Of a stretch of 8,168 nucleotides of DNA, positions 1 to 4,413 are shown piece by piece. The notes beneath the pieces are model-generated. The model did not search any database. It was not told the origin of the DNA and saw only the letters and a program-made list of their open reading frames with translations. Numbering within the stretch: the stretch's first letter is position 1; every line of letters starts with the position of its first letter. A program made the position numbers and the translations under genes. This stretch comes from an uncultured Rubrobacteraceae bacterium (GTDB taxonomy: Bacteria > Actinomycetota > Rubrobacteria > Rubrobacterales > Rubrobacteraceae), in contig CADCUZ010000107.1 of assembly GCA_902806015.1 (NCBI GenBank), forward strand, positions 1-8,168, read 5' to 3'.

Positions 1-49
1 GCTCGGCGTCGGCGCGTCTCGTCGGTGATGGGGACTGGTCGGGGGGCAT
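1..49 (-). CDS. Probable TetR-family regulator, N-terminus only (runs off left edge)
   Basis: Reading leftward from an ATG at 49-47, the first 16 codons give MPPDQSPSPTRRADAE and continue off the window. An arginine-rich stretch ending in R-R-A-D-A-E is a very common lead-in to the first DNA-binding helix of TetR-family repressors. A short Shine-Dalgarno (TGGAG, minus strand, 58-54) precedes the ATG by 4 bases. The gene is divergent from the aldo/keto reductase remnant at 177. The space between them holds two copies of a TetR-style palindrome, the normal layout of a self-regulating TetR repressor next to its target. The helix-turn-helix itself lies outside the window, so the family call rests on 16 residues plus context. 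It could be another regulator or a chance ORF. Confidence 0.5.
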   Translation of the reverse strand, partial: MPPDQSPSPTRRADAE

Positions 50-60
50 CGGGCTCCAAG

Positions 61-75
61 TGGACAGGCTATCCG
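61..75. promoter_or_regulatory. Operator copy 1 (imperfect palindrome)
   Basis: TGGACAGGCTATCCG matches the perfect palindrome at 94-108 at 13 of 15 positions. The two differences break the dyad, which suggests a weaker binding site. It covers the -35 box. Its centre (68) is 33 bases from the centre of copy 2 (101), about three helical turns, so dimers on both sites would lie on the same DNA face. Confidence 0.55.
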
Positions 76-89
76 TTATGGGTTACACT
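61..89 (+). promoter_or_regulatory. Sigma70-like promoter of the AKR/SDR segment
   Basis: A -35 box TGGACA (61-66; consensus TTGACA) and a -10 box TACACT (84-89; consensus TATAAT) are separated by exactly 17 bases. Transcription would start near 96 and leave a leader of about 80 bases before the AKR start codon at 177. The -35 lies inside the left operator copy and the predicted start site lies inside the right copy, so a repressor bound at both would block the promoter. Confidence 0.6.
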
Positions 90-93
90 GTAG

Positions 94-108
94 CGGACAG
101 GCTGTCCG
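94..108. promoter_or_regulatory. Operator copy 2 (perfect palindrome)
   Basis: CGGACAG-G-CTGTCCG is a perfect 7+1+7 palindrome. Its size and form are typical of TetR-family operators. It covers the expected transcription start of the promoter at 61-89 and lies between the divergent regulator start (49) and the AKR remnant (177). The likely ligand-responsive repressor is the product of the gene leaving the left edge. Confidence 0.65.
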
Positions 109-343
109 TTTGCTAACGCAGCCGATTATACCACCCGCCGCGACCGGCTCGCGGCCGCACAAGGAAGGAGCTCTCCATGGACTACCGATCCCTGGGACGC
201 ACCGGTATCTCGGTCAGCCCCTACTGCCTGGGCGCGATGATGTTCGGCGCCGTAGGCAACCCCGACCATGACGACTCGATCCAGGGGATGACGCTTATTC
301 AGATGGCGATCGCGTTCGTCACCCGCCACCCCGCGGCCACCTC

Positions 344-358
344 CGGAACAATGTTCCG
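344..358. promoter_or_regulatory. Second operator palindrome upstream of SDR1
   Basis: CGGAAC-AAT-GTTCCG is a perfect 6+3+6 palindrome, different in sequence from the operators at 61-108. It ends exactly where the -10 box at 359-364 begins. It marks the point where the AKR scrap stops resembling AKR, so it probably belongs to a promoter/operator unit that travelled with SDR1. A TetR- or MarR-type dimer is the likely ligand. No matching regulator gene is in the window. Confidence 0.55.
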
Positions 359-364
359 TATAAG
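359..364 (+). promoter_or_regulatory. Probable -10 box for SDR1
   Basis: TATAAG matches the -10 consensus at 5 of 6 positions and abuts the palindrome at 344-358. No good -35 box lies 16-18 bases upstream; that stretch reads as AKR C-terminal coding sequence. The -35 may have been lost or replaced at the recombination junction, leaving a weak or activator-dependent promoter. Confidence 0.4.
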
Positions 365-433
365 TGCGGAAGGAGGTTCTGTTTTGCCAGTTTAGCGCAG
401 GAAGGCAGTATCGACCACAAATCAATGAACAAA

Positions 434-439
434 AGGGAG
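434..439 (+). promoter_or_regulatory. Shine-Dalgarno that fixes the SDR1 start at 446
   Basis: AGGGAG lies 6 bases before the ATG at 446. The in-frame ATG at 425 lies upstream of this site and has no good site of its own. In the related SDR2 leader the corresponding upstream ATG (2549) is 22 bases before the start and so out of frame, while the AGGGAG-GATTAC-type spacing to the second ATG is preserved. Both facts favour 446 over 425. Confidence 0.7.
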
Positions 440-445
440 ATTACT

Positions 446-1195
446 ATGCAGGACAAACCCGTTGCCCTGGTCACCGGGGCCAACAAAGGGATCGGGCTTC
501 AGATCGCGAAGGATCTCGCGGCGCACGGCTTAACCGTGCTCGTCGGGTCGCGCAAGCTCGAAAATGGTGAGACGGCCGCGAAGAGCGTCGGAGAGGATGC
601 CTACGCCGTCCAGCTCGACGTCACGGATCAGGACTCCATCGACGCCGCGGCAGAGCGCATCCAGAGCGAGTTCGGTCGTCTCGACGTGCTGGTGAACAAC
701 GCGGGCATCTCGCACGCGTCCAAGCCGGGCACACCGTTTGAGCAGATCATACTGTCAAATTCTCTCACCACCGCTCCGCTCGAGGATGTGCGCAAAGTGT
801 GGGAGACGAACGTGTTCGGCGTCATCGCCGTCACGCAAGCGATGCTACCACTCCTGCGTGAGGCGCCGGCGGGACGCATCGTCAACATCGGGAGCGACGG
901 CGGATCGCTCACGCGAAACTCGGACCCGACGAACCCGCACCGCGCCGTGTTCGGCAACTACTCTGCGTCCAAGACGGCCCTTCACGCAATTACGCTCGCC
1001 TTTGCCTTCGCCCTCGAGTCGACAGGCATCAAGGTCAACATCGCGTCCCCCGGTTTCACCTCCACGGCTCTCAACAACTTCAATGGCACGCGCAGCGTGG
1101 AAGAAGGCGCGCGCGAGCCGGTCCGCCTCGCGATCATCGGCCCGGACGGTCCGACGGGCACGTTCTCCGACGAGGACGGCCCGGTCCCGTGGTGA
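446..1195 (+). CDS. Short-chain dehydrogenase/reductase (SDR1), carbonyl-reductase-like
   Basis: A 249-residue classical SDR that should reduce a carbonyl or oxidise an alcohol with NAD(P)(H) in the cytosol; the substrate is unknown. The start at 446 is chosen over 425 by the Shine-Dalgarno at 434-439. Visible motifs are the cofactor loop TGANKGIG (10-17), LDVT (57-60), NNAG (84-87), Asn122, Ser150 in VNIGSDGG, and the catalytic pair Tyr172 and Lys176 in YSASK. The Ser-Tyr gap is 22 residues, longer than in the shortest SDRs and as in carbonyl-reductase-like members. A segment around 93-112 is absent from SDR2. SDR proteins with TGANKGIG usually prefer NADPH, but this one lacks an obvious second basic site that I can point to with certainty. 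The gene is intact and sits between pieces of an AKR gene. It may be read from the TetR-type promoter at 61-89, from its own -10 at 359-364, or from both. Confidence 0.92.
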   Translation: MQDKPVALVTGANKGIGLQIAKDLAAHGLTVLVGSRKLENGETAAKSVGEDAYAVQLDVTDQDSIDAAAERIQSEFGRLDVLVNNAGISHASKPGTPFEQIILSNSLTTAPLEDVRKVWETNVFGVIAVTQAMLPLLREAPAGRIVNIGSDGGSLTRNSDPTNPHRAVFGNYSASKTALHAITLAFAFALESTGIKVNIASPGFTSTALNNFNGTRSVEEGAREPVRLAIIGPDGPTGTFSDEDGPVPW

Positions 1196-1369
1196 TGTAG
1201 TCTCGAGCGCGTGACCGAAGGGATCGTCGGGAAGGCTCTAAAAGCCCGGCGCGACAACGTCGTGCTGGCCACCAAAGCCTACATTCCGATGGGCGACGAC
1301 CCGAACCAGCGGGGCAATTCGCGACGCTGGCTCACCCGTGAGGTGGAGGACTCTTTGCGCCGCCGGTAA
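1194..1369 (+). pseudogene. Aldo/keto reductase remnant: middle fragment, frameshifted
   Basis: From 1211 the frame reads [22 protein letters not shown], then [12 protein letters not shown] and [14 protein letters not shown], ending at TAA 1367-1369. This matches the AKR segment after the catalytic DTADVYS motif (xEEIVGKALKGRRDxVVLATK...REVExSLRRL); the Lys in LATK is the catalytic lysine. Just upstream, in another frame, 1194-1211 reads D-V-V-S-S-A, which resembles DVYSxG. One missing base near 1210 would rejoin the two frames. The expected catalytic Tyr position reads Val. The GTG at 1211 has no Shine-Dalgarno. The fragment overlaps the SDR1 stop by two bases and breaks off after SLRR, where AKRs normally continue LGTDYIDLYQ. 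It is not functional as a protein. Confidence 0.8.
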
Positions 1370-1373
1370 AGCA

Positions 1374-1409
1374 ACCTCGGCCGGGCCGGCCACCCGCCGG
1401 TCCGGCCAC
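1374..1409. repeat. 36-bp GC-rich repeat, copy 1 (hairpin-capable)
   Basis: This block matches 2375-2410 at 34 of 36 positions. It contains GGCCGG and CCGGCC arms (1384-1389 and 1402-1407) that can form a 6-bp stem with a 12-base loop. It starts 5 bases after the stop of the AKR fragment and ends 11 bases before the Shine-Dalgarno of the LLM gene. There is no T-run after it, so it is not a standard intrinsic terminator. Confidence 0.75.
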
Positions 1410-1431
1410 GTCTCAGAAAAGGAGGACGAAC

Positions 1432-2313
1432 ATGCCCATGCCGCAAACACCCCGGCCACGTTTCGGGATCATGACGGCCCCATCGCAGGTCAGCTATCGA
1501 GACGTTCTGCGGGTCTGGCGAGAGGCGGACACGATCCCGGAGATCGAGCATGCGTGGCTGTTCGATCACCTCATGCCGATCGGCGGCGACCCGAACGGAC
1601 CGACCTTCGAAGGCTGGACGCTGCTCTCGGCCCTCGCCGCACAGACCCAACGACTGCGCCTCGGGCTGCTCGTGACCAGCAACCGCTTCCGACCGCCCGC
1701 GATGCTCGCCAAGATCGCCGCGACCGTCGACATCGTCTCCGGCGGACGGCTCGACTTCGGCATCGGCGCAGGCTCACGACCCAGCCACCCTCTGGCCCGG
1801 CGCGAGTATGAAGCACACGGCCTGCCCTTCCACGACGCCGCCCACGCCGTGGGGAGCCTCGCCGAAGCGTGCAGGGTCATCCGGCGGCTGTGGACCGAGG
1901 CCGAACCGTTCGACGTCCACGGCACCTACCTCCACCTCATCGGAGCGTTCTGCAACCCCAAACCCGTCCAGCGCCCCCACCCGCCGATACTGATCGGCGG
2001 ACGCTCGGCCCCGGTCCTGCGCGTGGTCGCCGAGCACGCCGACGTGTGGAACATCCCCGGCGGCGACATCGACGACGCCGTCCGCCGCAGCGCACTGCTG
2101 GACCGCTACTGCGCCGAGATCGGTCGCGACCCCGCCTCGATCACCCGATCCATCGTCCTGCCGGTCTCCTACGACCACCCCAGCAACACTCGGGACTCGA
2201 TCGCTGAAGCCATCGAGGCCGGCTTCCAGCACATCGTCCTAGGACTGCCCGCCCCATATCCCGAGAACGTCGCACGATGGGTCACCGACGAGCTCATCAC
2301 CACGTCGGCCTAG
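1432..2313 (+). CDS. LLM-class oxidoreductase (luciferase-like, probably F420-dependent)
   Basis: A 293-residue luciferase-like monooxygenase-superfamily protein with a TIM-barrel fold, expected in the cytosol and using reduced F420 or FMN. The start at 1432 has a strong Shine-Dalgarno, GGAGGA (1421-1426), 5 bases away; the in-frame ATG at 1438 is less well spaced. Family features are FGIM near the N-terminus (11-14), the AWLFDHLMPIGG segment (41-52), LRLGLLVTSNRFRPPAMLAK (75-94), DIVSGGRLDFGIGAG (100-114), NPKPVQRPHPPILIGG (175-190) and the HADVWN helix start (202-207). The length is normal for the F420-dependent subgroup (about 280-340). Similar proteins reduce or oxidise small organic substrates; the substrate cannot be read here. 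The gene lies between the two copies of the 36-bp repeat and is followed by SDR2 after 257 bases. F420 versus FMN use is inference from family and phylum. Confidence 0.92.
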   Translation: MPMPQTPRPRFGIMTAPSQVSYRDVLRVWREADTIPEIEHAWLFDHLMPIGGDPNGPTFEGWTLLSALAAQTQRLRLGLLVTSNRFRPPAMLAKIAATVDIVSGGRLDFGIGAGSRPSHPLARREYEAHGLPFHDAAHAVGSLAEACRVIRRLWTEAEPFDVHGTYLHLIGAFCNPKPVQRPHPPILIGGRSAPVLRVVAEHADVWNIPGGDIDDAVRRSALLDRYCAEIGRDPASITRSIVLPVSYDHPSNTRDSIAEAIEAGFQHIVLGLPAPYPENVARWVTDELITTSA

Positions 2314-2374
2314 TCACTGCTCGTCACCCGGCGACGCAGTCCACGCACTCCCCGCAGGAGTCGACGATCGTCCC

Positions 2375-2410
2375 ACCTCGGCCGAGCCGGCCACCCGCCG
2401 GTCCGGCCGC
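2375..2410. repeat. 36-bp GC-rich repeat, copy 2 (hairpin-capable)
   Basis: This is the second copy of the block at 1374-1409, with two differences. It lies 61 bases after the LLM stop codon, in the 257-base gap before SDR2. It has the same GGCCGG/CCGGCC arms. The repeat pair brackets the LLM gene, which suggests either a dispersed intergenic repeat or the edge of a duplicated module. Confidence 0.75.
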
Positions 2411-2451
2411 ATATCGATCCAAAGCGCCCAACGACACGCCTGCCGCGGTCT

Positions 2452-2535
2452 GATATCGACGACCCGACAGACGCGCAGTGCGCGCTCCCCCTTGCACGAA
2501 GCCGGGTAAGTCTCGGCCGTCGTATTGACCGCAGA
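2452..2535 (+). other. Possible relic of an IS5-type transposase N-terminus
   Basis: One frame reads DIDDPTDAQCALPLARS, then RVSLGRRIDRR and a TGA at 2536-2538. It is reminiscent of the start of some IS5-group transposases (DLTDAQWALIEPLLPPARxxGRPRxxDLR) with a few residues missing. There is no start codon, the stretch covers only about 28 codons, and no inverted repeats or further transposase sequence were seen. It may be chance similarity. The rest of the 2314-2570 gap holds the 36-bp repeat and the SDR2 leader. Confidence 0.2.
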
Positions 2536-2570
2536 TGACCGGAGATCGATGAGCAGGAAGGGAGATTACC

Positions 2571-3272
2571 ATGCAGGACAAACCTGTCGCCCTGGTCACG
2601 GGGGCCAACAAAGGCATCGGCCTGGAGACGGTTCGACGCCTCATCGGCGCCGGGCACCGCGTGTATCTGGCCAGCCGTGACATCGAGCGTGGTCGCGCCG
2701 CTGCCGAGACCGTCGGTGCACGCCCCATCCAACTCGACGTCACGTCCGACGACTCGGTCCGGCATGCCGCCGAGATCGTCGAGCAAGAGGAGGGGCACCT
2801 CGACGTGCTGGTCAACAACGCCGGCATCACCGGCCCCTTGCGCGACGTTCACGAGTACGACGGCGACGATGCGGCCATGGTGCTGCTGACCAACGTGGTC
2901 GGCTACGTCAGGGTGATCCACGCCTTCCTCTCGCTCCTCGAGCGGGCCCCAGACCCGCGCATCGTCAACGTGAGCAGCGGTCTCGGCTCGTTCGCGCTGT
3001 TCCACGACTCGAGCCGGATCGAGTCGCGCATCGGCACGCCGCTCTACGCCGCGGCCAAGTCCGCGATCAACATGCTTACCGTCCGCTACGCGCAGCTACT
3101 GCCCGGCATCCGCATCAATGCCGCCGACCCCGGGATGACCGCCACCGACCTCAACGGGGGACAAGGCCACTCGGTCGAAAACGGCACCGACGCCATCATC
3201 GCCTTCGCCCTCGGCGGGCCCGACACTCCGACCGGCGCCTACCGCGACCGCGACGGCGATCTCCCCTGGTAA
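2571..3272 (+). CDS. Short-chain dehydrogenase/reductase (SDR2), paralogue of SDR1
   Basis: A 233-residue classical SDR, cytosolic, NAD(P)-dependent, substrate unknown. The Shine-Dalgarno AGGAAGGGAG (2555-2564) sits 6 bases before the ATG. Motifs are TGANKGIG (10-17), LDVT (55-58), NNAG (82-85), Asn108, Ser135/Ser136 in VNVSS, and Tyr159 with Lys163 in YAAAK. The first 18 residues (MQDKPVALVTGANKGIGL) are identical to those of SDR1, and both proteins end in a Pro-Trp pair after a similar acidic tail (GPDxPTGxxxDxDGxxPW). The bodies have diverged and SDR2 lacks about 16 residues. The stop codon is 26 bases before the NmrA-like gene, so the two are probably co-transcribed. Confidence 0.92.
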   Translation: MQDKPVALVTGANKGIGLETVRRLIGAGHRVYLASRDIERGRAAAETVGARPIQLDVTSDDSVRHAAEIVEQEEGHLDVLVNNAGITGPLRDVHEYDGDDAAMVLLTNVVGYVRVIHAFLSLLERAPDPRIVNVSSGLGSFALFHDSSRIESRIGTPLYAAAKSAINMLTVRYAQLLPGIRINAADPGMTATDLNGGQGHSVENGTDAIIAFALGGPDTPTGAYRDRDGDLPW

Positions 3273-3298
3273 CCCAACCGATCTCGAAAGGATTTCTC

Positions 3299-4144
3299 AT
3301 GCTTCTCATCACCGGAGCGACTGGCAACATCGGCAGCCGCGTCGTCGACCTCCTGAAAGGACAGGGCCACGACGTGCGCGCCCTCGTCCGTGACGCATCT
3401 CGCGCCGACCTCCTCCCCGATGGCATCGACATCGCCGTCGGAAATCTCGACGACGCCGACAGCGTCGCCGCAGCCCTCCACGGCGTCGACGGCGTGTTTC
3501 TGCTGCACGCCGGCCAAGGCACCGCCCAGACCCAGATCATGATCGACGCCGCGCGCTCCGCCGGGGTGCGCCGGATCGTGCTGCTCTCCTCCCTCGGCGC
3601 CCGCCTCAGGCCCCTGCCCACGATCGGCGCGACGTTCGCCGCTCGCGAGGATCTGCTGCGCGAGTCGGGACTCGACGTCACCTACTTGCGACCAAACGGC
3701 CTCATGTCGAACGCGCTGTGGTGGACCGACGCGATCCGCGACGAGAACCGCGTCGTCGACCCGACCGGTCCGGGCCGCCAGGCCGTCGTCGATCCCGACG
3801 ACATCGCGCGCGTCGCTGCGCTCGTACTCACCGAGGACGGCCACGTCGGCCACGGTTACATCCTCAACGGGCCGGAGGCGCTCACCGCCCGCGAGCAGGT
3901 CGAGATCCTTTCGGACGTCCTCGGACGCACCATCGACTTCGTCGACGTCACGCCCGAGCAACTCGCGCAGGAGAGCATCGAGCATGGTACCCCGCCTCCG
4001 GCGGCCGAAGCCCTGCAGAACCTCAACGAGATGTTCCGTGCGGGCCGAGCCGGGGTGATCACCGACGACATCGAGAACCTCACCGGCGTCGCGCCGCGGA
4101 CCTTCCGCGACTGGTGCGAGCGCCACGTCGACACGTTCCGCTGA
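3299..4144 (+). CDS. NmrA-like NAD(P)-binding protein (atypical SDR)
   Basis: A 281-residue Rossmann-fold protein of the NmrA/TMR-like, SDR-a5-type group. The N-terminal cofactor motif is TGATGNIG (5-12); HDVRALVRD (24-32) follows, with an Arg after strand 2 where NADP(H) phosphate is often bound. GVFLLH (65-70), RRIVLLSSLGA (91-101) and YLRPNGLMSN (129-138) are the usual core segments. The Tyr-x-x-x-Lys catalytic pair of classical SDRs is not present at the expected place, which is normal for this group. Some members are quinone or carbonyl reductases and some are redox sensors without enzyme activity; which applies here is unknown. The Shine-Dalgarno GAAAGGA (3286-3292) is 6 bases before the ATG. 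It lies 26 bases after SDR2 and is the last gene of the rightward oxidoreductase series. Confidence 0.9.
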   Translation: MLLITGATGNIGSRVVDLLKGQGHDVRALVRDASRADLLPDGIDIAVGNLDDADSVAAALHGVDGVFLLHAGQGTAQTQIMIDAARSAGVRRIVLLSSLGARLRPLPTIGATFAAREDLLRESGLDVTYLRPNGLMSNALWWTDAIRDENRVVDPTGPGRQAVVDPDDIARVAALVLTEDGHVGHGYILNGPEALTAREQVEILSDVLGRTIDFVDVTPEQLAQESIEHGTPPPAAEALQNLNEMFRAGRAGVITDDIENLTGVAPRTFRDWCERHVDTFR

Positions 4145-4162
4145 GACGCGGCCCTCGGATCC

Positions 4163-4387
4163 ATGTCCTCTCCTGTGTCTGCGCGATCATCCGCCGCCTT
4201 CGCGGGCGTTTGGCCTGCTGTCGTCCCGACCGGCTCAAGCGCGCCAGACCGGTACATCGTTACCCCGGAGGTGAGCGACCTGGAGCGGTTGAACCAGGAC
4301 ATGGCCGGCGAGGAGATGCAGCGGCTCCTCTCAGAGCTACACGGCATCGCCGAGGTCACGCACCTGGCGACGGAACGATTTGAGTGA
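4163..4387 (+). CDS. Short ORF of unknown function, possibly a C-terminal remnant
   Basis: A 74-residue frame fills most of the 269-base gap between the NmrA-like gene and the antiporter. The first 30 residues are low-complexity (Ser/Ala/Val-rich) and unconvincing, with no Shine-Dalgarno before the ATG. From about 4253 the frame reads more like a real protein: DRYIVTPEVSDLERLNQDM, then GEEMQRLLSELHGIAEVT and ERFE at the end, amphipathic and with normal codon use. This could be the tail of a gene whose front was lost where the two sequence styles meet. I do not recognise the family. It ends 26 bases before the antiporter start. Confidence 0.3.
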   Translation: MSSPVSARSSAAFAGVWPAVVPTGSSAPDRYIVTPEVSDLERLNQDMAGEEMQRLLSELHGIAEVTHLATERFE

Positions 4388-4413
4388 GTTGCCGGAAGAG
4401 GAGGTCGTAAGCG

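Larger units (their letters stand above)
177..395 (+). pseudogene. Aldo/keto reductase remnant: N-terminus joined to a C-terminal scrap
   Basis: The ATG at 177 has a strong Shine-Dalgarno, AAGGAAGGAG (161-170), 6 bases upstream. Residues 1-35 (MDYRSLGRTGISVSP..., CLGAMMFG, HDDSI) are the standard N-terminus of the aldo/keto reductase (AKR) family, covering the first strand and the CLG-MMFG motif. A full AKR of this type is about 320 residues. Here residue 36 jumps straight to LIQMAIAFVTRHPAATS (40-56), which looks like the family's near-C-terminal helix (normally LxxLALAWVxxHPxVTS). That leaves out nearly all of the barrel, including the catalytic Asp, Tyr, Lys and His. From about residue 57 to the TAG at 393-395 the reading is non-AKR and consists of the operator palindrome and the SDR1 leader. 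The 72-residue product cannot be an enzyme. A further AKR piece from the middle of the protein lies at 1194-1369. Confidence 0.8.

Noticed and set aside
425..445. Earlier in-frame ATG that would add seven residues to SDR1
   Set aside because: It has no Shine-Dalgarno of its own, and the matching ATG before SDR2 is out of frame; 446 has a well-spaced AGGGAG.
1374..1409. Intrinsic terminator of the upstream transcript
   Set aside because: The hairpin is GC-rich, but no U-tract follows and the LLM Shine-Dalgarno begins 12 bases later.
2525..2530. TTGACC as a -35 box for SDR2
   Set aside because: The sequence 17 bases downstream is GATGAG, not a -10. The TTGACC belongs to the leader shared with SDR1, which has TCGACC there.
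2310..3005. 231-codon open frame on the minus strand
   Set aside because: It lies opposite SDR2, which has full SDR motifs. High-GC genes routinely leave long open frames on the other strand, and its translation is Arg/Gly-rich with no domain.
3239..4126. 295-codon open frame on the minus strand
   Set aside because: It is a mirror of the NmrA-like gene, with no recognisable motif and a composition typical of antisense frames.
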